DNA from: Methanosarcina sp. UBA5
GTDB lineage: Archaea; Halobacteriota; Methanosarcinia; Methanosarcinales; Methanosarcinaceae
Length of the DNA stretch: 23,341 nucleotides
Direction: 5' to 3'
Assembly (NCBI RefSeq): GCF_002505485.1
Contig: NZ_DAVG01000107.1
Span: 1 to 23,341, forward strand
Below are positions 1 to 8,405 of this stretch, piece after piece. The notes below the pieces were generated by a model, which was given only the letters and a program-made list of their open reading frames with translations, did no database searches and was not told the DNA's origin. Each line of letters opens with the position of its first letter. The first letter of the stretch is position 1. Position numbers and translations under genes: made by a program.

Positions 1-14
1 TTTATGAAAAACAG

Positions 15-25
15 GGCATGATGCC
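15..25. other. Short perfect inverted repeat upstream of the YczE-like gene
   Basis: GGCAT-G-ATGCC is followed by a short T-rich run and then the AGGAGA ribosome binding site. It could be the terminator hairpin of an upstream gene lying outside the window or an operator. The stem is only 5 bp, so this is weak. Confidence 0.25.
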
Positions 26-46
26 TATTTTTAGGAGAATTAGAAG

Positions 47-697
47 TTGATAAATTTTAAAATAGTTATGAGATATTTTGTTTTAGTAGCTGGATTGTTT
101 TTTATGGGATTAGGAGTAGACCTAATTACAAAATCAAATTTAGGGACTTCTCCAATTGCAAGTGTCTCATATGTACTTAGTTTAATATTCCCTCTTACAT
201 TTGGAGTAACTACTTTTTTAGTAAGCTTCTTGTTTATACTTATTCAAATATTGATATTAAAAAAAGATTTTCCAAAAGAACAATATCTTCAGGTATTGGT
301 GGGCCCGCTTTTTGGTTTCTTCATAGATTTTGGAATGAAAATATTCGCTTTTGTAAATTCAAATTTTTATTCTGACGAAATCATTCTTCTATTGCTTGGT
401 TGCATTCTTCTTGCTTTAGGAGTACGTTTAGAAGTTGTAGCTAATGTAATCATAAATCCTGGTGAAGGTTTAGTAAAAACTATTGCCAATAAAACGAGAA
501 AAGAGTTTGGAACTATAAAAATTATATTTGACTGTACATTGGTTCTAACAGCAGTTGTCATTTCACTTTTTGCTTTTAGAACTATAAATGGGTTGGGAGA
601 AGGAACAATCATTTCCGCTATACTTGTAGGATATATCACAAAAATAATTAGTACTTTTTTTAAAGATTTTAATATTGGAAAATTATTTGCTAATTAA
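47..697 (+). CDS. YczE/YitT-like integral membrane protein
   Basis: This 216-aa, very hydrophobic protein has about five to six membrane segments. It carries the sequence NLGTSPIASVSYVLS after the first helix, characteristic of the YczE/YyaS group of small membrane proteins (DUF6198-like). The substrate or function of this family is not established; a transport or membrane-regulatory role is inference. The start is TTG, chosen because AGGAGA lies about 9 nt upstream (32-37) and no ATG fits as well. The second half contains NPGEGLVKTIANKT, a conserved-looking loop. The gene is AT-rich like the surrounding DNA and unlike the protease genes downstream. It is probably monocistronic in this window, since what follows is transposase debris and a tRNA. 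Confidence 0.75.
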   Translation: MINFKIVMRYFVLVAGLFFMGLGVDLITKSNLGTSPIASVSYVLSLIFPLTFGVTTFLVSFLFILIQILILKKDFPKEQYLQVLVGPLFGFFIDFGMKIFAFVNSNFYSDEIILLLLGCILLALGVRLEVVANVIINPGEGLVKTIANKTRKEFGTIKIIFDCTLVLTAVVISLFAFRTINGLGEGTIISAILVGYITKIISTFFKDFNIGKLFAN

Positions 698-806
698 AAC
701 TATAAAATCCAAAAATTGGTTCCGTTGCAAAAATTATGATTTTTGGAATGCCACTACTTTAGTCATTTCCAATTTTGCCATGCATAGATCACCTGCATGC
801 AAATTA

Positions 807-884
807 GATGCAACCGGGTTTACGAGTTCATATGCGAGTCATTATTATTCTCGAAGAACAGGGAAGCTCCTTCGGGGCGTCTAA
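807..884 (+). pseudogene. IS5-type transposase fragment (about 20 recognisable residues)
   Basis: In frame with a short ORF, the DNA encodes DATGFTSSYASHYYSRRTGK. This is the conserved core following the first catalytic Asp of an IS5-family transposase. The same stretch recurs, in degenerate form, in the minus-strand transposase relic near 2590 (ATGFTSSYSSYYYSRR). Nothing recognisable precedes the Asp, and the frame ends after LLRGV. It is a small relic, not a gene. Confidence 0.7.
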
Positions 885-926
885 ATTTTTGTTCAAAGCA
901 CCTTTCAATTCTGTTTTTCTTCAATA

Positions 927-959
927 TATACATTTTTCAGAGTCTAACATACAGGACTA
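927..959. repeat. Copy A of a short repeat that precedes tRNA-Leu loci
   Basis: These 33 bases match 9009-9041 at 31 of 33 positions. Their last 24 match 12024-12047 with a few changes. In all three places a tRNA-Leu sequence follows on the same strand (97, 30 and 32 nt downstream). The repeat includes TTCAGAG, identical to the anticodon loop of tRNA-Leu(CAG); in copy C it is continuous with a decayed tRNA-Leu 5' half. The repeat is therefore probably the scar of an older tRNA-Leu copy plus its flank. Confidence 0.65.
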
Positions 960-1056
960 AATGTTTTGTAGAAGACTCAAGGAAAAGGGAAGAAATTAGC
1001 AGTAAAATAATATTTAAGTAAAGAATAGACGAATACAAAAAACTATCTTTCAACAT

Positions 1057-1141
1057 GCGAGAGTTGCCCAGCCAGGCCAAAGGCGATAGGTTCAGAGCCT
1101 ATTCTCGTAGGAGTTCGTGCGTTCGAATCGCACCTCTCGCA
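1057..1141 (+). tRNA. tRNA-Leu (anticodon CAG)
   Basis: An 85-nt class II tRNA. The acceptor stem GCGAGAG/CTCTCGC is perfect, with discriminator A at 1141 and no encoded CCA. The anticodon arm is ATAGG-TTCAGAG-CCTAT, reading CAG. The variable arm is long, and the T arm GTGCG-TTCGAAT-CGCAC is perfect. All stems pair without mismatch, so this is the intact copy in the window and presumably the functional gene. It decodes CUG leucine codons. Confidence 0.95.
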
Positions 1142-1224
1142 TCAAACTTTTTTATTAGCTCCTCTTATTTTTGTTCATGATCTTATATTTACATTTTTTG
1201 ACTTACTGTAAGATTGGATACTGA

Positions 1225-1282
1225 GGCAACGGACTTAAGATTCGTTTATGAAGGTATTCGTGGGTTCGAATCACCTCTCACT
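1225..1282 (+). pseudogene. Decayed tRNA-Leu(UAA), 3' two thirds
   Basis: An intact anticodon arm ACGGA-CTTAAGA-TTCGT (1230-1246, anticodon TAA) is followed by a variable-arm-like stretch and GTGGGTTCGAATCACCTCTCAC. The last part resembles a T arm that has lost about two bases of its 3' strand, plus a damaged acceptor end. The D arm and 5' acceptor strand cannot be recognised upstream. It lies 84 nt after the intact tRNA-Leu(CAG), so the two probably once formed a tRNA-Leu pair. Confidence 0.7.
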
Positions 1283-1544
1283 ACTATTTTTGTAATAGTA
1301 ACTCAAATTTTTTGTACGCAACTGCAAAATAATCACGGTAATGTTTTTAAAAATTTTAAATTAAATATTAATTTTTGAAGTTATATACAATCAAAAAATA
1401 TTTTATATTTATGGGTTTTATTCAAAAAAATGGGAAACGATTCCAAGATGACATATTCATTAGTAGGGATGGAAAAAGGTTTATTTGCAAAAACATTTTA
1501 TCAATATATTAGTATTTTTATGGTATACTGTGGACGGATAAGAG

Positions 1545-1835
1545 ATGACAGCTATATTTGGGGAATTACTGAGCTTTGATCAAGAAAACGGTCCTGAGGT
1601 AAGGCTGAGGGTTTTTGGAGATGAACTCCGCGCTCGCTACGAAACGGAAGAAGGATACACCGTGATTTACGATGAAACTGTAGGGAAATTCACATATGCC
1701 CGACTAAAAGATGGCCGCTTCGTCTCCAGCGGAGTTGATTTAAGCCTTAATCCACCACCTGGACTTGAAAAACATCTAGAAGAATCAGATGAGGTGCGCA
1801 TGCAAAAGGCCGAAAAAAGATTCTCCCGACGTTAG
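1545..1835 (+). CDS. Stand-alone N-terminal domain of an M6-type protease (truncated paralog)
   Basis: The 96-aa product aligns along its whole length with residues 1-93 of the M6 protease at 3190. Shared elements include GE(L/I)L(S/T)F, LRVFGDE, a GYTV...YD segment, SSGVDLS, and HL(E/K)ES. It then stops at TAG after EKRFSRR, before the catalytic domain. DNA after the stop shows no similarity to the rest of the protease. It is either the remnant of a duplicated protease gene cut by the transposon debris that follows (2090-2640), or a retained free prodomain. If the N-terminal domain acts as a propeptide, a free copy could bind and restrain the full protease; that is inference. The start is the ATG matching the paralog. 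Nothing suggests pyrrolysine readthrough of the TAG. Confidence 0.65.
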   Translation: MTAIFGELLSFDQENGPEVRLRVFGDELRARYETEEGYTVIYDETVGKFTYARLKDGRFVSSGVDLSLNPPPGLEKHLEESDEVRMQKAEKRFSRR

Positions 1836-2089
1836 CTGCCATATAAAGATCAATTAGCATCATTCATTTCCATCAAACCTATTATGTTAATTAATATATA
1901 AATTATCGGCTCTGTAGAAATCCTTAATTTGATGCAATTCATCTCCCTGCTTTTTTTGTTTATGTTGACTATCAGTTTAAATTTAATTTCCTTTCATTGG
2001 TTACGTAACTTCCTTGCCTTAATTATTTCCCCAAACTTCCTTTTCACTACAGAGAATGTTGTCTCTGATGTATCCCTTTGATTGTATCT

Positions 2090-2225
2090 AGAGCCTATCC
2101 GAAAAGTCAATAATGGCATGTTGTAAAAGTTACAACAGGTCTAAGTATCCGGGCATCCGTTTCGGTTTTACATATTGCATATTGTAAAAGTTACAGCAGG
2201 TAACAACACTTTTCGAATAGACTCT
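2090..2225. repeat. Imperfect 18-bp terminal inverted repeats with internal direct repeat (IS end or MITE relic)
   Basis: The left arm AGAGCCTATCCGAAAAGT (2090-2107) and the right arm ACTTTTCGAATAGACTCT (2208-2225) are complementary except at two positions. Inside lies a 25-bp direct repeat (2116-2140 and 2177-2201; GTAAAAGTTACA core) differing at two positions. The right arm overlaps the 3' end of a degenerate IS5-type transposase reading leftwards. The 136-bp unit is either a MITE related to that insertion sequence or the two IS ends brought together by internal deletion. Confidence 0.6.
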
Positions 2226-2640
2226 TAATTTTGTTAAAGACCAAATGCAATTGTTTTCTATATTCCCCCCAACTTTCTTCTTTTTTCTCTACTAAAGGTA
2301 TAATTGAGCCTGCTTTGATCTCTTCTCTAATTAGAACATGAATTTTTTCGGAAGCATACCCTTTATCCATCACGTAACATTGTGATTTTTCTCGTCCTGT
2401 TTGATTGTCTTAGAGAGCATTTTCATGTTTGATTTTAGGATCTGTTTTCTGGCTAATCTTCTATCCTAATATTCCCTTCTTTTTCGTGTCTACTGATATT
2501 GAAGTTTTCAGAAAGCTTTTTCGAAGCTTCCATGCTCTACGGGAATAATAATAACTTGAGTAAGAACTCGTAAATCCTGTTGCACCAATCGCCGTAATAG
2601 AGACATCTTCCCCATGATGCTAAAAAATCTTTAGATTTCT
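2191..2640 (-). pseudogene. Degenerate IS5-type transposase
   Basis: Reading the minus strand in one frame gives HHGEDVSITAIGATGFTSSY, continuing to SRRAWKLRKSFLKTSISVDTKKKGILG. A stop follows, then KISQKTDPKIKHENAL, a second stop, and YVMDKGYASEKIHVLIREE. This is the order of conserved blocks in an IS5-family transposase: catalytic Asp region, FLKTS..VDT, and MDKGYDSEKIH. In-frame stops (TAG, TAA), a further stop upstream of HHGED and a missing N-terminal third make it nonfunctional. The C-terminus runs into an IS terminal repeat at 2208-2225. Confidence 0.8.
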
Positions 2641-3189
2641 TGAAAAATAAGATTAAACATAAAAAAAGAATTCTTTATAAAAACAATAGATTCTAAATAT
2701 AATTTCATATGCCATTTTATATTAATATATATATATAAAATTGTGAGGATTATTCGATATTTTGTGTGGGTTGAAAAAAAGCTTTATTAGAAAGTAGCCA
2801 GACCAAAAAGAAAAAGCATCAAGCTTGAATGTGATTTTCAACAACAAATGATTCTATTTATATATGCTACTTTAACATTCGGAAGATGAATGGAAGTTAC
2901 CCACTAAAAAAACGAAGAGCCAATGTTGGTTATATTAACCAACAGAAAAAAACCATCGTTAAAACGGCTTTATAGTAAATCTATATGTAGAAAAACTATC
3001 GAAATCAGCTACAAGAAGCTGGAAAAAAATGAACAAAAATGTGTCGGATTATTCAGTTCAAATTAATGGAGATCCATTCTTTCAGAAGATTTCTACAAAT
3101 CCAAATTATCTCTTATGAGATCAGGTTAAACGGTTTATAGAATATTTTGTCAAAAAATTTTAAAGCGAATACTAGGTGGATGGTTGAAG
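2641..3189. other. Gene-free AT-rich stretch before the M6 protease
   Basis: I find no ORF of credible length and no recognisable RNA. The stretch is very AT-rich, with alternating TA runs near 2720-2735 that could include promoter elements. The protease ribosome binding site AGGTGG is at 3174-3179. Confidence 0.4.
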
Positions 3190-4767
3190 ATGAGTGCAAT
3201 AACTGGGGAGATACTCACCTTCTCTCAGGAGAAGGGACCTGATGTAAAGCTTAGAGTTTTTGGTGATGAATTTTATTCCCGCTACGAGAACCTGGACGGG
3301 TATACCGTGGGCTATGATATTGATTTAGGGCGGTTCTGCTACGCATATCTGATCAAAGGCGAATTCTTCTCCAGCGGAGTGGACTTAAGCTGTGTTCCAC
3401 CCGCGAAGATTTGGCGGCATCTCAAGGAATCCGAACAGGTAAGAAATGCCAAGTTCGAGACCAAGTATGCCAAGATGAATCCTCCGGTTCCAGCTTACCG
3501 GACCTATGGGCCCAATAAGGGTCTTCTTGAAGGTCGCAGATTATCCGAGGGAAACATTAAGGGATTGACCATTATGGTCCAGTTCAAAGATGTGAAAAGC
3601 ACTGTCACCCGGGAAGACGTGGATAATATGCTCAACGGAGGAAATTACACCGAGAACGGCAATTTCTGCTCAGCCCGAGAGTACTTCCAGCTAATGTCCG
3701 GAGGAAAACTGGATTACACCAATGAGGTTGTCGGGCCGGTAACCTTGAGCAAGAATCGGCAATACTATGCCGATCATCTCTTGGTCGAGGAGGCCTTGGA
3801 CCTGGCAATAGCCAGCGGCGTAAATCTAAAGGATTTCGACTCTCGAAATGAGCGAATAGTGGATGCTATCAACTTCCTCTATGCAGGCCAGACTCAGTAC
3901 ATAGGAGAGCTCTGGCCCCATAATTACTTCTTGGATCTCGAACGCGACAACATGAAGACCCATTTCTATATGCTTTCCAGCCTTGGTCGGAGCAAAGAGG
4001 ACTTGAGCATTGGCACATTCTGCCATGAGACCGGCCATATGCTCTGCCGCTGGCCAGACAAATATGACTACGGTGTCAGAGATGGTGATTTTGAGAAAAG
4101 CTCAGGTCTCGGCTATTACTCCCTCATGAGCGCAGGCAACCATAACGATAGCGGAAGGACACCATCCCCAGTAGGTACTTATTTGCGTTATCTTGTGGGA
4201 TGGTGCGACAACGTGGTCTGCTTGGACAAACCTGGCGAGTATAAGGCAGAGCATGGAGACTACAAAACGGCCCTGATCTTTAAGAGCAGAAAACCCAATG
4301 AATTTTTCTTGATTGAGAACCGGTCTCAGTTGGGCCTTGATAAATATATACCTTCCAGCGGCCTGGCCGTATATCATTGTGATATACTGGGGTCCAACGA
4401 GTGGCAGGGAGGAACTCCCACCAAACATTATCAGTGTGGATTGCTTCAGGCCGACGGACATCTGGACCTTGAAACCAACCGGAATATGGGAGACGAGATG
4501 GATCTCTACGAAGAGACGGCGGACACTGCCATAAGCCATGACACTCTGCCCTCCTCCAACTTGTGGGACGGCTCGGAGTCCGGCCTGATCATCTCCAACA
4601 TTTCAGCACCCGGCCAGATCGTAACATTCCAGGTGGGCACATCCATACAAGCAAAACCGAGTATGGGAGAGGAGGAAATTCCAAAGCATGCAGAGCTTAT
4701 AAAGATCATTGAAGATGCTCAGGTTAAGATTGATGAAGGGTTAGAGAAATTGAGGGCAATTGCCTGA
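3190..4767 (+). CDS. M6-family (immune inhibitor A-like) zinc metalloprotease, leaderless
   Basis: A 525-aa protein. Residues 1-95 form the N-terminal domain that also occurs alone upstream. The catalytic domain carries the zinc motif HETGHMLCRWPDKYD at residues 279-293. H279 and H283 are ligands, E280 is the general base, and the Asp in the PDKYD segment is the likely third ligand, as in M6 peptidases. It is followed by the GLGYYSLMSAG Met-turn region. A beta-rich C-terminal part (up to TFQVGTS) and a short helical tail complete it. There is no signal peptide: the N-terminus MSAITGEILTFSQEKGPD is hydrophilic. Most M6 peptidases are secreted, so this is unusual. The ATG is preferred over the in-frame TTG six bases upstream, because it matches the truncated paralog and sits 10 nt after AGGTGG. 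GC content is higher than its surroundings, suggesting transfer as part of a protease cassette. Confidence 0.85.
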   Translation: MSAITGEILTFSQEKGPDVKLRVFGDEFYSRYENLDGYTVGYDIDLGRFCYAYLIKGEFFSSGVDLSCVPPAKIWRHLKESEQVRNAKFETKYAKMNPPVPAYRTYGPNKGLLEGRRLSEGNIKGLTIMVQFKDVKSTVTREDVDNMLNGGNYTENGNFCSAREYFQLMSGGKLDYTNEVVGPVTLSKNRQYYADHLLVEEALDLAIASGVNLKDFDSRNERIVDAINFLYAGQTQYIGELWPHNYFLDLERDNMKTHFYMLSSLGRSKEDLSIGTFCHETGHMLCRWPDKYDYGVRDGDFEKSSGLGYYSLMSAGNHNDSGRTPSPVGTYLRYLVGWCDNVVCLDKPGEYKAEHGDYKTALIFKSRKPNEFFLIENRSQLGLDKYIPSSGLAVYHCDILGSNEWQGGTPTKHYQCGLLQADGHLDLETNRNMGDEMDLYEETADTAISHDTLPSSNLWDGSESGLIISNISAPGQIVTFQVGTSIQAKPSMGEEEIPKHAELIKIIEDAQVKIDEGLEKLRAIA

Positions 4768-4780
4768 AAATAATCTTTTT

Positions 4781-4800
4781 AAGGCAACTTTTTTGCCTTT
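4781..4800 (+). terminator. Probable terminator of the M6 protease gene
   Basis: AAGGCA-ACTTTTT-TGCCTT hairpin directly followed by T-rich sequence, 14 nt after the stop codon. Confidence 0.55.
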
Positions 4801-4808
4801 TATATACG

Positions 4809-4939
4809 GAGCTGATCCCAAAACTCAAAATTGCATCTTTGAATTTTCAAATCCAAATGATCAATCGAATTTCCGATCATAAATAATAGTTCTAATTTTG
4901 TTAATGATGTGAAAATAAAATTGGTTTTGGGATGAGCTC
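4809..4939. mobile_element. 131-bp MITE-like element
   Basis: The ends GAGCTGATCCCAAAAC (4809-4824) and GTTTTGGGATGAGCTC (4924-4939) are inverted copies differing at one of 16 positions. ACG flanks both sides (4806-4808 and 4940-4942), a possible 3-bp target duplication. The interior is AT-rich and noncoding. One end, including ATCCCAAAACTCAAAAT, is repeated at 9667-9689 in front of the serine protease-nuclease gene. Confidence 0.6.
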
Positions 4940-4993
4940 ACGAAGTGTATTTAACCGAACGGCGACATCTTGATAAAAGACCGGTGATGTTAT

Positions 4994-6037
4994 ATGATGA
5001 AAGGCCGAAGGTCATTTTCTAAACTTCCCTTTCTGGTTTCGGCTCTTATTTTCCCTGAATCAAGCGATAAATTCCTCAAAAAACGGGCTGCATACGTTTG
5101 TAATCTTGATGCCTGCTCAGTTACTGAAATAGATATCAAGAAGCGCGATTGGGCCAGAAATATCCCTGTGGGGATGTATCCAGTCTTCTCTTTTATCCAT
5201 CCTCATAGCCCTGAGAAGCTGCTGGTGACCCTCCACAACTACAACCTGAAAGAGAACGAGGGGTTCCTGGTATTGGTAGATCTCAAGGCAGGCAGGGTTC
5301 TCCAGAAGATTGCCTATCCAGGAGTCAGCGTTCCTTCGGGATTTGCTTACGATAAAAAAAGGGATGTTATCTATGTGGCTGACGAGAACCTGGATAAGAT
5401 CTATGCCCACAATGGCACTACCTTGGAACTTCTATCATCTATGGTTGCGGGAAGCAAGACCGTGCACCTGGACGTCTCAGCCAGTGGGAGGTGGCTTGCA
5501 GCCACAAACAGATTTGGTGCAGACCTGTCCGTCTACGACTTAGAAGCCTCTGGAGTAGAGAGAGCGCACGCGGTTTCCATTCCCTTGAGGGAATCCAGAG
5601 CATCCCGCTGCCATCCTTATGATATCAAGTTCACCTCAATTCCAGATTTCTGTTGCGTCACGGACTTTGCTGCAGGCCAGCTTTTGATAGTAGACATGGT
5701 CAACCGTCAGGTGATACATCGGGTAAATGTGGCAAAACAGCTCTTCGGCCTTGAGCTGAACCGCGCCAGGGATACTGCGTATGTGTGCACCTGGGATCGC
5801 GGAACAGTTGCAGTAATCGACCTAGTTCAGAAAAAGAAAATTGGTGAGATCGATGGATTTAAAGGGTATACCAGCCACTGTGCTCTCGATGAGGCAAGCC
5901 ACCAGTTGGTTGTCACCAGTCAGACTGATGGTGGAGCTGGAGAAACCAGGATCGTGGACCTCAGGACTGGATCTGTTGGGCCCGCAATTAGGGACGAGAT
6001 TATGCAAGGGTGCATTGGCGTCACCATAGAAGAGTGA
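4994..6037 (+). CDS. YVTN/YncE-type beta-propeller protein
   Basis: The 347-aa protein consists of repeated four-stranded blades. Examples are VLVDLKAGRVLQKIAYPG, DVIYVADENLDKIYAHN, LSVYDLEASG, LIVDMVNRQVIHRVNV, DTAYVCTWDRGTVAVIDLVQKKKIGEI and TRIVDLRTGSVG. They fit a six- or seven-bladed propeller of the YncE/YVTN class. There is no catalytic motif; such proteins usually bind proteins or ligands. The N-terminus MMKGRRSFSKLPFLVSALIFPESS is basic and then mildly hydrophobic, but too short and broken to be a clear signal peptide. Two adjacent ATG codons (4994, 4997) follow GGTGAT at 4983. It sits 226 nt after the M6 protease on the same strand, in DNA of similar GC content. A scaffold or target-recognition role for the proteases is inference. 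Confidence 0.75.
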   Translation: MMKGRRSFSKLPFLVSALIFPESSDKFLKKRAAYVCNLDACSVTEIDIKKRDWARNIPVGMYPVFSFIHPHSPEKLLVTLHNYNLKENEGFLVLVDLKAGRVLQKIAYPGVSVPSGFAYDKKRDVIYVADENLDKIYAHNGTTLELLSSMVAGSKTVHLDVSASGRWLAATNRFGADLSVYDLEASGVERAHAVSIPLRESRASRCHPYDIKFTSIPDFCCVTDFAAGQLLIVDMVNRQVIHRVNVAKQLFGLELNRARDTAYVCTWDRGTVAVIDLVQKKKIGEIDGFKGYTSHCALDEASHQLVVTSQTDGGAGETRIVDLRTGSVGPAIRDEIMQGCIGVTIEE

Positions 6038-6056
6038 CTACTTCATCAGTGGTCAC
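6034..6056 (+). terminator. Hairpin at the end of the beta-propeller gene
   Basis: GTGACTAC-TTCATCA-GTGGTCAC forms an 8-bp stem with one G-U pair and overlaps the stop codon. No strong T-run follows, so it may be a processing or stability hairpin rather than a classical terminator. Confidence 0.4.
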
Positions 6057-6484
6057 CTTATTGATGGTTAGGCCTTCAAAGGATTAATTCTCTACAATAC
6101 GTGTTCAGGAAGGCAGCGATCCTGAAGATATACCTGAATTTAGGATCGTCACTGCAATCAGAGCCCAGAGCATGATGATGACTTCAGTTCCGGCCATGGT
6201 CAATTTAAGCCCGAAGAACGCATAACTTCAGGGTATATTTGCATCGAGCTGGGTCGCAAACGTATTAAAAACTAATCTCACGGGTTTGTGTAGTAAAACA
6301 AATAAACGAATTTACTAATTTTGGTGCCTATTGCTATCGATTTCTCGATTAGTTGTACACTTCAATATTAGGTGTTGATCTCTAAGGCCTTCTTGGACTG
6401 AGCAGCCGGTTTACCTTGGAAATTAACCACTTGGGGTTCTATTGTTACAAATAGTATCGAGATTTAAACGAAACTTAAAAAGTC
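6057..6484. other. Noncoding stretch between beta-propeller and M4 protease
   Basis: I see no credible ORF or RNA gene here. It separates two convergent genes and ends in the tandem repeat at 6485-6535. Confidence 0.4.
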
Positions 6485-6535
6485 AAAGGTTCACTCACTA
6501 CCACTCTAAATAAAAGGTTCACTCACTACCACTCT
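6485..6535. repeat. Two identical 23-bp tandem copies, 28-bp period
   Basis: A 23-base sequence beginning AAAGGTTCACTCACTACCAC is found at 6485-6507 and again, identically, at 6513-6535, separated by a 5-base AT-only spacer. Two units are too few for a CRISPR array. It lies in the convergent intergenic region between the beta-propeller and the M4 protease. Confidence 0.8.
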
Positions 6536-6576
6536 TAATAATTAGATATTCGTGATCTCCCTCGCTCCCAAAGTAA

Positions 6577-6601
6577 TAAAAGTTCCCAGGAACCTTTTTT
6601 T
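6577..6601. terminator. Bidirectional hairpin terminator downstream of the M4 protease
   Basis: AAAAGTTCC-CA-GGAACCTTTTTT pairs as AAGTTCC/GGAACCT with a G-U. A run of T follows on the plus strand and a run of A precedes, giving TTTTATT on the minus strand. It lies 67 nt beyond the M4 protease stop codon. Confidence 0.5.
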
Positions 6602-6668
6602 GTACTACCCATCAAGTAACAGGATATTCTTTGTTTATGGTTTAATTTATGAGTTGGATTTTTGGAAA

Positions 6669-8405
6669 TTAGATGTCGTAAGCGATGCCGACGGCGTCGA
6701 AGGCCGCTTTGACCGTAACCAAATAGTCAAGATTCTCTGGATACAAGGTCTGACATGCTTCGATGAAGGCAATACAGAAATCCGCAAAGTCGGACGTATT
6801 ATTGAGTAAGCCGCTTGAGATGATTTCATAAAGCATTTCTTCAACAGGTGCAACACCAATTCCGGTGACTGAGATATTGGAGAGGCGATGGATACCACCG
6901 TTTATCATCAGGTAGACCGCGTGAGTGATGATTGGGGCGTTAACATGAACGCCTCCAAAATCGTTATTTTTAGTCCAAGGTATTCGGGGTTTGTAGCGGA
7001 TACTGTAGTGATCTGGACAATAAGGATAACTCTCCAATTTCGTAGTATCATTAGCGTCGTTATACTGAACGACACCGTTAATGTCGCGGCTTGGATCGGA
7101 CATGTTTCGACCAAGGTGCAACGGCAGATCATACTGACTGCCATGTATCCAAGGATTAGGCACTTCTGCAGGATATTGAAGTGAAACTAGTGCCCCGAAG
7201 ATATCTGCAATAGCTTCATTCAACGCTCCAGTCTCTCCTTTATAAAGCTGGAGAATATTAAAGCCGGATATCACTCCATGTGTGAACTCATGTCCAACGA
7301 CATCCAATGGACACATAAAGTCATAATATTTACCATCCCCACTGGCGAAATACATCTCGTTGCCTAAATTGTCCCAAAAAGCATTGTTAGGATAACACTC
7401 GTTATGAGCGTGACATCTAGAATCCGCACCTTTCCCATCCCAGCCATTATGTCCATGTGTCTGGTAGTAGTAACTTAGGACATAGCCCATGTAACGATGA
7501 AGATCGACCTCTTCACTTTGGTCATCTGCCCTATTAGAGGGATTAACCCTTCCATTGTCCCAATTATCATTAAAGTCTTCAGAATAGTTGATCAAGTTCA
7601 AGCTTGTTGAGCCATTGTCATCGAAGAGATGGATGACCAATTTATTGTTTGTCACAGGCCATGGTAATGAAGTTACTATGTCCCGAAGTCGGTAGGTTGT
7701 TCCAAATGCTTCCGAGTTCAGCGCTATGCCTTGGGAGTAGTGACCCATTCCTATCCCCATTTGAACTGCTGGGTAAACAAGGCGTATCTCTCCGTTAAGA
7801 GCGTCAACAAAATAAAAAGAATTTACTTGCTGGAGCCCAGAAGGTAGAATGACTCCTATCTTCCAGCAAAGATAATATCTCTGTGGTTCATCATCCAGAT
7901 GCAATGTCTTTGCATCCACTACGGTAAGGATTGGATTCATATTCTCATAAAGCAATGCTCCTTCTCCCGCATGTTTCTTTGCGATTTCCACAGCACGATC
8001 AGCTGGTATTTTTGGTTCTTTTGGGACATCAATTATGGGAGTAAGGTTGGATTTTACAAGGTACATTCCTCCATCTGCGCCGTAGTGTGCCGAAAGTGTA
8101 CCTCCCATTACCAAAGCATCGCCGTGCTTTTGTTGGAAGACCACATGTGTCATCCCATGGCGGTTCGTCATTGCCCTTTCATTTATCAACTCGTTTGTCT
8201 CGTCTATCTCCCCGACTATTGACTTGTTTTCCCGAAGGAATTGACGAGCATGCTCATAAGGTGACTTTCTGAGTTCTGAGACATTTACAGGGGCCGCAAG
8301 ATTACCACGAAGTATGTTTATTGCTGATTGTTCCGTGTTCAGCGTAAAGGTTACCTTCGGATCTCGGACACGTAGTTTCTTGATATCACTGTCTAAATTA
8401 TTCAC
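6669..8405 (-). CDS. M4-family (thermolysin-like) metalloprotease, leaderless
   Basis: A 578-aa protein. The N-terminal region (about residues 20-230) resembles the FTP/PepSY prodomain of M4 peptidases (AINILRGNLAAP, YVDALNGEIRL-like strand). The catalytic domain contains HEFTH (H372, E373, H376) and GALNEAIADIFG with E397. The 20-residue spacing from H376 to E397 equals that of thermolysin. GGVHVNAP supplies the substrate-stabilising H487. The C-terminal domain is helical. There is no signal peptide: the protein begins MNNLDSDIKKLRVRDPKVTF, unlike most M4 enzymes, which are secreted. The start is GTG with GGGAGA 5 nt upstream. It is convergent with the beta-propeller gene and has its own upstream noncoding region, so it is transcribed separately. 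All catalytic residues I can check are present. Confidence 0.9.
   Translation of the reverse strand: MNNLDSDIKKLRVRDPKVTFTLNTEQSAINILRGNLAAPVNVSELRKSPYEHARQFLRENKSIVGEIDETNELINERAMTNRHGMTHVVFQQKHGDALVMGGTLSAHYGADGGMYLVKSNLTPIIDVPKEPKIPADRAVEIAKKHAGEGALLYENMNPILTVVDAKTLHLDDEPQRYYLCWKIGVILPSGLQQVNSFYFVDALNGEIRLVYPAVQMGIGMGHYSQGIALNSEAFGTTYRLRDIVTSLPWPVTNNKLVIHLFDDNGSTSLNLINYSEDFNDNWDNGRVNPSNRADDQSEEVDLHRYMGYVLSYYYQTHGHNGWDGKGADSRCHAHNECYPNNAFWDNLGNEMYFASGDGKYYDFMCPLDVVGHEFTHGVISGFNILQLYKGETGALNEAIADIFGALVSLQYPAEVPNPWIHGSQYDLPLHLGRNMSDPSRDINGVVQYNDANDTTKLESYPYCPDHYSIRYKPRIPWTKNNDFGGVHVNAPIITHAVYLMINGGIHRLSNISVTGIGVAPVEEMLYEIISSGLLNNTSDFADFCIAFIEACQTLYPENLDYLVTVKAAFDAVGIAYDI

Noticed and set aside
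1833..1896. Pyrrolysine (TAG) readthrough of the lone M6 N-terminal domain
   Set aside because: Sequence after TAG is about 20 AT-rich codons ending in TAA, with no similarity to the full protease.
4102..4539. 145-aa minus-strand frame inside the M6 protease gene
   Set aside because: Antisense shadow of a gene with clear catalytic motifs; no ribosome site or family signal.
4994..5065. Signal peptide on the beta-propeller protein
   Set aside because: The hydrophobic stretch after the basic start is short and interrupted, without a convincing cleavage site.
6485..6535. CRISPR array
   Set aside because: Only two 23-bp units with a 5-base spacer; no array elsewhere in the window.
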